Shown piece after piece: positions 26,381-34,407 of a DNA stretch of 64,000 nucleotides (within the stretch, counting starts at the first letter, position 1; the number at the start of each line of letters is the position of its first letter). The notes below the pieces were generated by a model. The model was not told where the DNA came from. It saw only the letters and a program-made list of their open reading frames with translations, and ran no database searches. The stretch is taken from contig NZ_CP052860.1 in assembly GCF_012935715.1 (NCBI RefSeq), positions 1,984,001-2,048,000 on the forward strand, written 5' to 3'. The stretch comes from Pseudomonas sp. ADAK13 (GTDB taxonomy: Bacteria; Pseudomonadota; Gammaproteobacteria; Pseudomonadales; Pseudomonadaceae). A program made the position numbers and the translations under genes.

Positions 26381-27480
26381 GGCTGCACTCCCTGGGCCTG
26401 GGCCTGATCCGGCGGCTGGGCGATTTCCACGATCATGCCGGGATGCAGCAATTGCCCGCCGGCCACCACGACTTTTTCGCCGCCCTTGAGGCCGTCGCTG
26501 ATGATCACCTTGCCGGTGAGGTAGCGCGCGACCGTGACCTTGTGCAGTTGCGCCTTGCCGTCGTCGTCAATCAGCCAGACCGCCGGCGCGCTGATGTCTT
26601 TGGTCAGCGCGGCCCATGGCAACTCGATGCTGGCCTTGGCCGGCCCGTTCGCGGTGGCGCTGACCACCGAGCCCAACTGCATGCCCTTGGGCAGCGCGTC
26701 GAGGGCGATTTTGACTTGCACGGTGCCGGTATTCGCAGCCACCGCCGGGGTGACTTCGCGGACCTTGCCCACGGCAGTAATCTGCGGGTTTTCCAGCAGG
26801 CTGACGGTAATCGGTTTGTCCGGTGGCGGCTCTACCAGCAACGATTCATAGACGTTGAACACCGCGTCGCGCTCGCCGTCCCGGGCCAGGCTGAAAATCG
26901 GCACGGTGGCTTGCACCACCTGCCCCACCTCGGCCTGGCGCGCGGTGATGATGCCCGGCGCGTCGGCGATCAGCGAGGTGTAGCCCAACTGCTCGCGGGC
27001 GTTGGCCAACTGCGCCTGGGCGGCGGTCAGTGCGCTCTGGCTGCTGCGTAGCGCGGCCTGGGCGGAGTCGTATTCGCTGCGACTGGTGTAGCCCTTGGGC
27101 AGGAGTTTTTCCTGGCGCACAAACGCGGCGGCGGTCTGTTTGACCCGCGCCTGCTCGGCGACCACCTGGGCCTGGGCGGAGTCGACGTTGGTCTGCAAGT
27201 CTTTCGGGTCGAGCTTGGCCAGCACTTGTTTGGCGCTGACCCGGTCACCGACATCCACCATGCGCTGGATGATCTTGCCGCCGACGCGGAACGACAGATC
27301 GGTCTGCACCCGCGCCTGGATATCGCCGGTCAAGGTGACGGCGGCGGCAAAGTCGGTGGACTTCACGGTCTGCACAAACACCCGGGAATGTTCCTTGGGT
27401 TCGGCTTTTTCCTGGCCGCAACCGCTCAACAGCGCCAGCAGGCCAAGGCCGAAGATAAATGTCGAGGTGGGACCGCCCAT
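26377..27480 (-). CDS. triA: RND periplasmic adaptor lipoprotein, first subunit (TriA-like)
   Basis: Membrane-fusion protein of 367 residues and first gene of the efflux operon. The lipobox is LLSGC in MGGPTSTFIFGLGLLALLSGCGQEKAEP. The lipoyl/barrel-sandwich segment (SFRVGGKIIQRMVDVGDRVSAKQVLAKLDPKDLQ), the coiled-coil hairpin (about 95-160, AQAQVVAEQARVKQTAAAFVRQEKLLPKGY) and the beta-barrel are all present. It is homologous to, but clearly distinct from, the second adaptor; two different adaptors with one pump is the mark of TriABC. It is divergent from an AAA ATPase gene with 122 nt between; no local regulator gene is seen. Confidence 0.86.
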   Translation of the reverse strand: MGGPTSTFIFGLGLLALLSGCGQEKAEPKEHSRVFVQTVKSTDFAAAVTLTGDIQARVQTDLSFRVGGKIIQRMVDVGDRVSAKQVLAKLDPKDLQTNVDSAQAQVVAEQARVKQTAAAFVRQEKLLPKGYTSRSEYDSAQAALRSSQSALTAAQAQLANAREQLGYTSLIADAPGIITARQAEVGQVVQATVPIFSLARDGERDAVFNVYESLLVEPPPDKPITVSLLENPQITAVGKVREVTPAVAANTGTVQVKIALDALPKGMQLGSVVSATANGPAKASIELPWAALTKDISAPAVWLIDDDGKAQLHKVTVARYLTGKVIISDGLKGGEKVVVAGGQLLHPGMIVEIAQPPDQAQAQGVQP

Positions 27481-27602
27481 GCAGGCTCCTTTTGCGTGAT
27501 GCCGCCGTGCCAGTGTCTATGCGACTGTGAGCTTAGAACAGGGTTCCTTATCTGCATGGAGAATCCCATACTCCGGGGGTTCCCACGCCGATAATTTTTC
27601 TC

Positions 27603-28763
27603 ATGCTCAAGACCCTCGCGGTGGCCAATTACCGCTCGATCAACAAATTGGTGGTGCCGCTGGATCGGTTGAACCTGATCACCGGCCCCAATGGCAGCGG
27701 CAAGTCCAACCTGTACCGCGCCCTGCGGCTGCTGGCGGAGACGGCCCAGGGCGGGGTGATCAACGCACTGGCCCGCGAGGGCGGGCTGGACTCGACCTTC
27801 TGGGCCGGCCCGGAAAACATCAGCCGGCGCATGCTCAACGGCGAAGTCGCGGTGGAGCCCGTCGTTCGCCAGGGCGCCAAGCGCCTGCGCCTGGGGTTTG
27901 CCGCCGAGGACTTCAGCTACGCGATCTCCCTGGGCTTGCCTGAGCCAAGCCAGTCGTATTTCTCCCTGGACCCTGAGATCAAGAAGGAATGCATCTGGGC
28001 CGGCCACGTGTACCGCCCGGCGAGCCTGCTGGTGCAGCGTTCCGGCCCGATGGTGCGCGCCCGGGATGGCCGTGCCTGGGATGTACTGGCCCAGCACACG
28101 CCGAATTACCACAGCCTGTTCGATCAGGTCGGCAGCCTGCGGGGTTCGCCGGAGGTGCTGCTGTTACGCGAAAGCATTCGCGGGTGGCGCTTTTATGACC
28201 ACTTTCGCAGCGACATCGACGCCCCGGTGCGCCAGCCACAACTGGGCACGCGTACGCCGGTGCTGCATCACGACGGTCGGGACTTGGCGGCGGCGTTGCA
28301 GACCATCCGCGAGATCGGCGACCCCGAGGCTTTGCAGCGGGCGATCAGCGATGCGTTTCCCGGGGCGCGGTTGAATATCGAGCCGTTGCAGGGCGGTCGT
28401 TTTGCCATCGAGTTTTATCAGGAAGGGTTGCTGCGGCCCTTGTCGGCGGCGGAGTTGTCGGACGGGACCTTGCGTTATTTGTTGCTGGTGGCGGCGCTGC
28501 TGACACCGAGGCCGCCGACGATGATGGTGCTGAACGAGCCGGAAACCAGTTTGCACCCGGACCTGTTGCCGGCGCTGGCGCGGTTGATCATCCAGGTTTC
28601 GCAGCAGTGCCAGGTGTGGGTGGTGTCCCATGCCAGCCGCTTGATTGCGGCGTTGCAGCAGGACGAAGGGTGTAATTCGATTGTGCTGGAGAAGGTGATG
28701 GGGCAGACGCAGGTGGTGGGGCAGCGGGTGCTGGATGAGCCGGCGTGGCATTGGCCCAGCTAG
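27603..28763 (+). CDS. AAA-family ATPase (SMC/OLD-like), unknown role
   Basis: A 386-residue ATPase of the RecF/OLD/SMC-like group. Walker A GPNGSGKS is at residues 28-35 right after ANYRSINKLVVPLDRLNLIT, a standard opening. A signature-like LSAAELSDGTLRYLLLVAALL and Walker B MMVLNEPETSLHPDLLPAL come near 290-325, with the switch His in VWVVSHASRLIAAL. There is no TOPRIM nuclease domain, so it is not a complete OLD nuclease. It stands alone, with no obvious partner of an abortive-infection system next to it. Conserved in pseudomonads by my recollection; function unknown. Confidence 0.82.
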   Translation: MLKTLAVANYRSINKLVVPLDRLNLITGPNGSGKSNLYRALRLLAETAQGGVINALAREGGLDSTFWAGPENISRRMLNGEVAVEPVVRQGAKRLRLGFAAEDFSYAISLGLPEPSQSYFSLDPEIKKECIWAGHVYRPASLLVQRSGPMVRARDGRAWDVLAQHTPNYHSLFDQVGSLRGSPEVLLLRESIRGWRFYDHFRSDIDAPVRQPQLGTRTPVLHHDGRDLAAALQTIREIGDPEALQRAISDAFPGARLNIEPLQGGRFAIEFYQEGLLRPLSAAELSDGTLRYLLLVAALLTPRPPTMMVLNEPETSLHPDLLPALARLIIQVSQQCQVWVVSHASRLIAALQQDEGCNSIVLEKVMGQTQVVGQRVLDEPAWHWPS

Positions 28764-28782
28764 GCGGTGCCTGACAGGGCCA

Positions 28783-28846
28783 ATCGCCGGCAAGCCGGCT
28801 CCTACAGTTGATCGTATTCCTCTGTAGGAGCCGGCTTGCCGGCGAT
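28783..28846. repeat. REP doublet, class GTAGGAGCCGGCTTGCCGGCGAT
   Basis: ATCGCCGGCAAGCCGGCTCCTACA and its complement, 16-nt spacer. It sits between the convergent ATPase and amino-acid ABC genes and can end both transcripts. Confidence 0.92.
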
Positions 28847-28860
28847 CGCGGTCTACCTGA

Positions 28861-29736
28861 TCAGCCCTGCCACTTCCCGCCTTCAACAATCACGCTTTCC
28901 GGTTTGGTGTCATCGCTCAGTTCCTTGCGAACATACTGGTCATACAGCTTGAGCAAATATTTCTCCTCGCCCAGCTTGGCCAGTTCGGCATTCACCCAAT
29001 CGCGCAGTTCGATGTTGCCCTTCTTCACCGCCGGCGCAATCGGCGCTTCATCGCCCAGCTTCTGCTCCAGCACACGGTAGCCCGGGTTCTGCTTGGCCCA
29101 GCTGAACAGCACCAGGTTGTCCTGCGCGTACGCATCACCACGGCCTGCCGACAACGCTTGCAGCGACTCGGAGTTTTTCTCGAACTTCAGCAGTTTCCAG
29201 TCCGGGTGGTTCTTGGTCAGCCAGATATCAGCGGTAGTGCCGGTGGTGACGATCGTGGTGCGGGTCGCCAGGTCGTCCAGGCTTTTCACCGGGCTGCCGT
29301 TGGCCACCAGCGCCTGCACCGCCACTTTCAGGTTTGGGTTGGTGAAGTCCACCGCTTCCTTGCGCTCAGGGGTCACGGTCATGTTGGCAAGGATCAGGTC
29401 AACCTTGTCGCTTTGCAGGAACGGAATGCGGCTCGCCGGTTCCACGGCGACGAATTCGACCTTGTTCTCGTCGCCCAGCAGGTCCTTGGCGAAGCGGCGG
29501 CCAATGTCGGTATCGAAGCCGACGTAGCGGCCGGACTCATCCACAAAACCAAACGGTGGTTTGTCGGTGAATACGCCGACGATCAGCTTGTCCCGCGCCT
29601 TGATCTTGTCGATGTAACTCACCGCCGCCGGTGCCGGGGCGGCCGCAGCAGCCGTCTTGGCGGGCTCTTCGGATTTATTGCAGCCGGCCAGCAGCGCGAG
29701 GCCAAACAGGGGGAATAACAACTTGGCAGTTTTCAT
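28861..29736 (-). CDS. Polar amino-acid ABC transporter, substrate-binding lipoprotein
   Basis: Solute-binding protein (SBP_bac_3), 291 residues and last gene of its operon. The signal MKTAKLLFPLFGLALLAGC has a lipobox (LLAGC, Cys19), so it is membrane-anchored. Ala/Pro-rich linker residues 24-40 precede the lobe KARDKLIVGVFTDKPPFGFVDESGRYVGFDTDIGRRFAKDLLG. Motif SDKVDLILANMTVTPERKEAVDFTNPNLKVAV is typical of glutamate/aspartate/glutamine-type binders. Its start overlaps the ATPase stop (ATGA). The ligand is unknown; the AT-rich sulfur-type promoter of the operon makes a sulfur-containing amino acid possible. Confidence 0.88.
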   Translation of the reverse strand: MKTAKLLFPLFGLALLAGCNKSEEPAKTAAAAAPAPAAVSYIDKIKARDKLIVGVFTDKPPFGFVDESGRYVGFDTDIGRRFAKDLLGDENKVEFVAVEPASRIPFLQSDKVDLILANMTVTPERKEAVDFTNPNLKVAVQALVANGSPVKSLDDLATRTTIVTTGTTADIWLTKNHPDWKLLKFEKNSESLQALSAGRGDAYAQDNLVLFSWAKQNPGYRVLEQKLGDEAPIAPAVKKGNIELRDWVNAELAKLGEEKYLLKLYDQYVRKELSDDTKPESVIVEGGKWQG

Positions 29737-30509
29737 AACAGCTCCAGTTCCTTGGTTCTTTTGGGCAGTGTTGAAACGAAGGAGAACTTCTCCAGGAACT
29801 GCTGCGCGCGTGCGGTTTGCGGGTTCGTAAAGAATGCCTCGGGGGTGTTTTGTTCGAGGATGCGGCCGGCCTCCATAAACACCACGCGGTCGGCGACCGC
29901 GCGGGCGAAGGCCATTTCATGGGTGACGATCAGCAGGGTCATGCCATCCCGGGCCAGGCCCTGGATTACTTCCAGCACTTCCTTGACCATTTCCGGGTCG
30001 AGGGCGGCGGTGACTTCATCAAACAGCATCACCTGCGGGTTCATGCACAACGAACGCACGATGGCGATGCGTTGTTGCTGGCCACCCGAGAGTTGGCGCG
30101 GGTAGGCGTCGCGTTTATCCGCCAGGCCCACCCGGTCCAGCAGTTTTTCAGCCTGGGCGCGGGCTTCGCGGGGGTCGCGTTTTTGCACTTTGAGCGGGCC
30201 GAGCAAGATGTTGTCGAGCACGCTCATGTGCGGGAACAGGTGATAACTCTGGAACACCATGCCCACGTCCTGGCGCACCTGGCGCCAGTCGGTGGCCTTG
30301 TCCAGCAGCTCCTTGCCGGCAAACCGCAGGCTGCCGCTGTGGGCCACTTCCAGGCCATTGAGGCACCGCAGCAGCGTGCTTTTGCCGCAACCGCTGGGGC
30401 CGAGGATCACCACCACTTCGCCGCTTTCGACGCTCAGGTCGATGCCCTTGAGCACCTGCTGCTCGCCGAAGTATTTGTTGAAACCCTGGAACTCGATCAA
30501 TGCGCTCAT
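29733..30509 (-). CDS. Polar amino-acid ABC transporter ATP-binding protein
   Basis: Cytosolic ATPase of 258 residues. Walker A GPSGCGKS lies at about 35-42, the signature LSGGQQQR at about 144, Walker B VMLFDEVTAALDP at about 163 and VTHEM at about 199. It has a Val in place of the usual Pro of DEPTSALDP, a small change that does not touch catalytic residues. It overlaps both neighbours by 4 nt. Closest in type to GltL/GlnQ ATPases. Confidence 0.92.
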   Translation of the reverse strand: MSALIEFQGFNKYFGEQQVLKGIDLSVESGEVVVILGPSGCGKSTLLRCLNGLEVAHSGSLRFAGKELLDKATDWRQVRQDVGMVFQSYHLFPHMSVLDNILLGPLKVQKRDPREARAQAEKLLDRVGLADKRDAYPRQLSGGQQQRIAIVRSLCMNPQVMLFDEVTAALDPEMVKEVLEVIQGLARDGMTLLIVTHEMAFARAVADRVVFMEAGRILEQNTPEAFFTNPQTARAQQFLEKFSFVSTLPKRTKELELL

Positions 30510-31165
30510 GCTTGGGCCCAGCGCCGTTCCAGCACCTTGGAGGCGGCCGACAACGGGTAGCAGATAAAGAAGAAAAACAGGAACAGCGCGCCGTAGATCA
30601 ACACCGACTCGTAGGTGCGCTCGATGATTTGCTGGCCGACCTTGATCACGTCCACCACGCCGATCAGCACCGCGAGGGAGCTGGTCTTGATGATGCGGGT
30701 ATAGACGTTGATGGTCGGCGGGGTCATGCGTTTCAGGGCCTGGGGCAGCAACACGTAGCCGTACAGCTGCGGGTCTGACAGGCCAATCGACAGACCGGCT
30801 TCGCGCTGGCCGCGGGGCAACGAATGCAAGGCACCGCGCACCACTTCGCCGACTTCACTGGCGCCCCACAGTGACAAGACCAGCACCGCGCACCAGAAGC
30901 TCGGGATGCTCAGGCCAAAGAAAATCGGCAGGCCGAAGAACAGCAAATACAGCCACACCAGCACCGGGATCGCGCGAAACAGCTCCAGATAAACCCGCAG
31001 CACCAGGTTGATCGCTTTCGAATTCAGGGTGCGCAGCACGCCATACAACACGCCGCCGACCGTGCTGAAGGCGATGCTCAAGAATGAGATCGACAGGGTT
31101 TGCGCAGCGCCCTTGCCCAGTTGCGGCAACGACACCCAGAGTAATTCAAGACCCGAACTGGCCAT
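30506..31165 (-). CDS. Polar amino-acid ABC transporter permease, second subunit
   Basis: Inner-membrane permease of 219 residues. I choose ATG 31165 because AAAGGAGG lies 8 nt upstream; a GTG/ATG further out at 31183 would add six residues without support. It has about five helices and the coupling loop LHSLPRGQREAGLSIGLSDPQLYGYVLLPQALKRMTPPTINVYTRIIKTSSL. It overlaps the upstream permease gene by 20 nt and the ATPase gene by 4 nt. With the other permease it would form a heterodimeric channel, as in GltJ/GltK systems. Confidence 0.92.
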   Translation of the reverse strand: MASSGLELLWVSLPQLGKGAAQTLSISFLSIAFSTVGGVLYGVLRTLNSKAINLVLRVYLELFRAIPVLVWLYLLFFGLPIFFGLSIPSFWCAVLVLSLWGASEVGEVVRGALHSLPRGQREAGLSIGLSDPQLYGYVLLPQALKRMTPPTINVYTRIIKTSSLAVLIGVVDVIKVGQQIIERTYESVLIYGALFLFFFFICYPLSAASKVLERRWAQA

Positions 31166-31811
31166 GCTGGAGCCTCCTTTCAAGGCGGCTGAGCAGCAGC
31201 GACAGCGGCAGGAATAACAGCACGCAGATCAGTGTGAGCACCGCGAGCATTTCGTAGGTTTTGTAGTAGAGGGCGATGTAGCTTTTGGTGGTGTAGAGAA
31301 TCTCCGGCACCGCCACGGCTGAAACGATGGTGGTTTCCTTGAGCAGGAAAATGAAGTTCGCAAACAGCGCCGGCAGGCTGAGGATCCCGGCCTGGGGCAG
31401 GATCACATGGCGCAGCAGTTGCCAGTGGGACAGGCCGATGGACTTGCCCGACTCGATCTGTGCCAGCGGTACCGCCTCCACACCCGCGCGCAGCACTTCG
31501 GTCAGGTAAGCGCCGCCCAGAAAAGTCATGGTGATGATCGCCGCCCAGAACCCGGAGATATTCAGCCCCAGGGCCGGCAACGCGAAGTAGACGAAAAACA
31601 GTTGGATCAGCAGCGGTGTGTTGCGCGCCAGCTCGACGTACAGCGCCACCAGGCGCCACACGTAAGGGGTGCGAAATACCAGCAGCGCGGCGTTGATCAA
31701 GGCCACCAGCATGGAGGTGCCGATGGCGATCAGGCCGACTTGCAAGGTCACGCCCACGGCCTTGAGAAACGCCGGCAGCGTGCTGAGGATAAATGCGTAA
31801 TCGAAGGTCAT
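31146..31811 (-). CDS. Polar amino-acid ABC transporter permease, first subunit
   Basis: Inner-membrane permease of 221 residues and first gene of the operon. The start is ATG 31811 (MTFDYAFILSTLPAFLKAVGVTLQVGLIAIG), with AGGGA about 8 nt before it; the open frame extends to 31886 without a ribosome site. The coupling loop is VEAVPLAQIESGKSIGLSHWQLLRHVILPQAGILSLPALFANFIFLLKETTI. It is homologous to the second permease. The leader 31890-31960 is very AT-rich and contains an ATATTC element on the coding strand. Confidence 0.92.
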   Translation of the reverse strand: MTFDYAFILSTLPAFLKAVGVTLQVGLIAIGTSMLVALINAALLVFRTPYVWRLVALYVELARNTPLLIQLFFVYFALPALGLNISGFWAAIITMTFLGGAYLTEVLRAGVEAVPLAQIESGKSIGLSHWQLLRHVILPQAGILSLPALFANFIFLLKETTIVSAVAVPEILYTTKSYIALYYKTYEMLAVLTLICVLLFLPLSLLLSRLERRLQHGQFGS

Positions 31812-31889
31812 CTGAAATCCCTGACGCCGCAGGGGTAATGCGGCGTTGGTGCGGTCCGGTTCAGCGTGGGTAACGCTGAGTAGCACCGA

Positions 31890-31960
31890 CTTTAAAGGTA
31901 TAAAAAGTAAAATTTAAATACCGAAATAGAATATTGATATCACCCAAATAGATAACCTGC
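31890..31960 (-). promoter_or_regulatory. AT-rich promoter region with ATATTC element
   Basis: Read on the minus strand, GATATCAATATTCTATTTCGG is followed by a long A/T run and TATACC about 80-100 nt before the permease start. The ATATTC core matches those at other sulfur genes in the window; a CysB-type site is inferred. Confidence 0.45.
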
Positions 31961-32093
31961 GGATTCGCGGTGCAGGCGGATGACAGCTACTGTTCCCGTG
32001 GAAGTAGGAAGGGTCTTTTTATCGGCGCTGCACTTCAGGGATAGGCAGCGCCTGGCCAGACTGATGGCCCATCAACAGGCGAGGGAATGAGCG

Positions 32094-32180
32094 ATGACCG
32101 AGGCAAAACCGATTGACCCGCAGGAACTGGTGAAGTGGCTGGTGGCGTTGCGCAGGGCCATTAACAGCCGGAATGTCTGA
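32094..32180 (+). CDS. Possible 28-residue protein
   Basis: ATG 32094 to TGA 32180, preceded by GAGGGA at 8 nt. The product MTEAKPIDPQELVKWLVALRR... looks like an amphipathic helix and not like low-complexity read-through. A composite REP begins 18 nt after the stop. It is too short to judge by composition, so it may be chance. Confidence 0.3.
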   Translation: MTEAKPIDPQELVKWLVALRRAINSRNV

Positions 32181-32197
32181 CCTGACGCAGTACCAAA

Positions 32198-32338
32198 TGT
32201 GGGAGCTGGCTTACTGTGGTGAGCGGGCTTGCTGTGGTGAGCGGGCTTGCCCCGCGCTGGGCTGCGAAGCAGCCCCATCAATCTGCGGTGTACCCGACGG
32301 TGGACAAGCCCCCTCACCACAGCAAGCCAGCTCCCACA
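32198..32338. repeat. Nested REP composite
   Basis: Outer arms TGTGGGAGCTGGCTT and AAGCCAGCTCCCACA enclose a second palindrome of the TGTGGTGAGCGGGCTTGC/GTGGACAAGCCCCCTCACCACA class. The inner left arm is repeated in tandem (TGTGGTGAGCGGGCTTGC at 32214 and again at 32233). One REP class has apparently inserted into another. Confidence 0.88.
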
Positions 32339-32360
32339 GTTTTGACCGCATTCCAACCAT

Positions 32361-32397
32361 AAAAAACGCCGACGCTATAAAAGCCGTCGGCGTTTAA
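32361..32397 (-). terminator. Rho-independent terminator of the orphan metQ
   Basis: On the minus strand AAACGCCGACGGC pairs with GCGTCGGCGTTT and is followed by a run of six T. It lies 27 nt after the metQ stop. Confidence 0.88.
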
Positions 32398-32423
32398 ACC
32401 TTGAAGGAGGTTTTGGGGCTCGA

Positions 32424-33206
32424 TCAGAACGCCGGCACAACAGCGCCGTTGTATTTCTTCTCGATGAAGGCTTTCACTTCAGGACTGGTCAGGGCTTTGG
32501 CCAGCTTCTGGATCGCATCGCTGTCCTTGTTGTCCGGGCGGGCAACCAGGAAGTTCACGTACGGCGACTTGGCGTCTTCGATGATCAGCGCGTCCTTGGC
32601 CGGGTTCAGGCCGGCTTCCAGGGCGTAGTTGGTGTTGATCAGGTCCAGGTCAACCTGGTCCAGAACGCGTGGCAGCAAGGCCGATTCCAGCTCTTTGAAT
32701 TTCAGGTTTTTCGGGTTGCTGGCGATGTCTTTCGGCGTGGCCAGGGCGTTGGTCGGGTCTTTCAGGGTGATCACGCCAGCCTTTTGCAGCAGCAGCAGGG
32801 CACGGCCGGAGTTGCTGCCTTCGTTCGGGATGGCCACGGTGGCGCCATCTTTGAGCTCAGAGATGTTTTTGATCTTTTTCGAGTAACCGCCGAAAGGTTC
32901 GACGTGCACACCGATCACGGTGACCAGGTTGGTGCCTTTACCCTTGTTGAAGTTTTCCAGGTACGGCAGGGTCTGGAAGTAGTTGGCGTCCAGACGCTTC
33001 TCGGCCACCTGTACGTTCGGCTGTACGTAGTCGGTGAAGACTTTGATTTCCAGGTCCACGCCTTCTTTGGCCAGGGTCGGTTTGACCAGCTCAAGGATCT
33101 CGGCGTGGGGGATCGGGGTAGCGGCAACCACCAGTTTCTCGTTGGCCTGGGCGAAGCTTGCAGTCAGGGCAGCCGCCAGTGCGGTAAACAACAGAACCTT
33201 TTTCAT
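32424..33206 (-). CDS. metQ: MetQ/NlpA-family substrate-binding protein, orphan
   Basis: Second methionine-type periplasmic binding protein, 260 residues. The signal peptide MKKVLLFTALAAALTASFAQA has no lipobox cysteine. NlpA features are KVFTDYVQPNVQVAEKRLDANYFQTLPYLENFNK and IPNEGSNSGRALLLLQKAGVI, closer to E. coli MetQ than the copy at 16612. No ATPase or permease gene is adjacent, so it must use MetNI encoded elsewhere (perhaps that at 17424-19176). It is flanked by its own promoter region, with three TATTC repeats, and its own terminator. Confidence 0.92.
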   Translation of the reverse strand: MKKVLLFTALAAALTASFAQANEKLVVAATPIPHAEILELVKPTLAKEGVDLEIKVFTDYVQPNVQVAEKRLDANYFQTLPYLENFNKGKGTNLVTVIGVHVEPFGGYSKKIKNISELKDGATVAIPNEGSNSGRALLLLQKAGVITLKDPTNALATPKDIASNPKNLKFKELESALLPRVLDQVDLDLINTNYALEAGLNPAKDALIIEDAKSPYVNFLVARPDNKDSDAIQKLAKALTSPEVKAFIEKKYNGAVVPAF

Positions 33207-33308
33207 GCAGTGTCCTTATCGAAAATCCGGGTCGTCTGTGACGGCCGCTTTTTTAGTGGATGCCAGCGAAGTGCTATCGCGGCGTGGAGCGGACAATACC
33301 GAGGTTTT

Positions 33309-33347
33309 TTATTCCAGAACAATACTTTTTATTCACTTTGATATTCC
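33309..33347 (-). promoter_or_regulatory. TATTC repeat cluster upstream of the orphan metQ
   Basis: Plus-strand reading shows TTATTCC (33309-33315), TTATTC (33329-33334) and ATATTCC (33341-33347) in an AT-rich stretch about 100-140 nt before the gene. Spacing of the first two is two helical turns. Probable CysB-type control region. Confidence 0.5.
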
Positions 33348-33357
33348 ATTTTGTTCA

Positions 33358-33443
33358 TGCAGGAGCCCGGCTTGCCGGCGATGGCGGTCTTGAGCCTTGC
33401 GATGCTCCTGAGGACGCCATCGCCGGCAAGCCGGGCTCCTACA
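33358..33443. repeat. REP doublet, class GTAGGAGCC, at the end of the AAA+ regulator gene
   Basis: TGCAGGAGCCCGGCTTGCCGGCGATGGCG at the left and CGCCATCGCCGGCAAGCCGGGCTCCTACA at the right. The last bases of the right arm supply the stop codon of the adjacent minus-strand gene (TAG at 33439-33441). Confidence 0.9.
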
Positions 33444-34359
33444 AAACAGCGTGTTCTTTCAGATAGCTTTTCAGGGCTTCAATCTCGGCGGCGCTGGCGT
33501 GGCCAAGAATTCGCCGCACCTGCTCCACAGGCGAACCCGCCACGGGCAGGTTCAAATGCTCAGGCAGAATCTCGTCGCCACTGCTGACCAACAGGGCAAA
33601 GTGAATCACGTTCTCCAACTCCCGGGTGTTGCCCGGCCAGCTGTGATGCTCCAGCACGCGCTGGGCTTCGTCGCTGATCAGCGGCACCGGCAGGTCGAGA
33701 CGCTGGCTGTAGATGCCGAGGAAATACTCTGCCAGCGACAGGATGTCGCCCACCCGCTCGCGCAGTGCCGGCAACTCCAACTGGCCTTCGCTGAGGTAAT
33801 GGAACAAGCGCTCGTGGAACTTGCCGGCCGCCACGGCCTGGGCGAGGTCGATGCTGGTGGCCGCCACCAGGCGTACATCCACCGGGCTTGGCTGATGGGC
33901 ACCGACGCGGGTGACTTCGTGGTTTTCCAGCGCCGCCAGCAACTTGACCTGGATCGGCAACGGCAAGTCGCCGATTTCATCCAGGTACAAGGTGCCGCCG
34001 TTGGCCGAGCCAAACCAGCCGGCCCGGCTGCTGGCCGCGCCGCTGTGGCTGCCGGCGGCATAGCCGAACAATTCGGCGTCGGCGTACGTCGGGCTGATGG
34101 CGCCGCAATTGACCGAGACAAACAAACCGGTGCGGTCGCTGCCACGGTGGATGTGGCGCGCGAGCAATTCCTTGCCGCTGCCGGTTTCACCGCGAATCAG
34201 CACGGGCAAGGCACGGGGGGCGAGGTTTTCGAGGTCTTCACGCAATTGGCGCGAACGCGGGTCGACAAACACCAGCGCCTTGGCCCGGATGCTCAGGGGG
34301 CTTTTTTCGGCGTCGGGGAAGGTCAGCAGTGGCTGACCGAAGGTTTCATGCAGGCTCAT
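33439..34359 (-). CDS. Sigma54-activator-like AAA+ protein without DNA-binding domain
   Basis: A 306-residue AAA+ domain of the NtrC/PspF type without an N-terminal receiver. The start is ATG 34359 with GGGAG upstream. Walker A RGETGSGKE (56-64), Walker B GGTLYLDEIGDLP (121-133), the arginine-finger region ERLFHYLSEGQLELPALRERVGDI and PGNTRELENVIHFAL are all present. Two key elements are not: the sigma54-contacting loop GAFTGA reads GSHSGA (103-108), and the protein ends about residue 306 in EALKSYLKEHAVL without a Fis-type HTH. The stop codon falls in a REP arm. It may be a decayed activator, a partner of an HTH-bearing activator or a regulator acting from solution. SfnR-type sulfur regulators are related, but that name is not proven. 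Confidence 0.78.
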   Translation of the reverse strand: MSLHETFGQPLLTFPDAEKSPLSIRAKALVFVDPRSRQLREDLENLAPRALPVLIRGETGSGKELLARHIHRGSDRTGLFVSVNCGAISPTYADAELFGYAAGSHSGAASSRAGWFGSANGGTLYLDEIGDLPLPIQVKLLAALENHEVTRVGAHQPSPVDVRLVAATSIDLAQAVAAGKFHERLFHYLSEGQLELPALRERVGDILSLAEYFLGIYSQRLDLPVPLISDEAQRVLEHHSWPGNTRELENVIHFALLVSSGDEILPEHLNLPVAGSPVEQVRRILGHASAAEIEALKSYLKEHAVL

Positions 34360-34407
34360 GGCAGACTCCCGCCCCATCCACGAAGGGGAAGGGGCGTTTA
34401 AAAAATT

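Larger units (their letters stand above)
31812..32423. other. 612-nt region between two transporter units
   Basis: It holds four things: the AT-rich promoter of the amino-acid ABC operon (31890-31960), a possible 28-codon ORF at 32094-32180, a composite REP (32198-32338) and the terminator of the orphan metQ (32361-32397). No conserved protein is encoded. Confidence 0.75.

Noticed and set aside
27603..28763. AAA ATPase as a phage-defence gene (OLD/Gabija-like)
   Set aside because: There is no TOPRIM nuclease domain and no partner gene; a defence role has no support from the neighbourhood.
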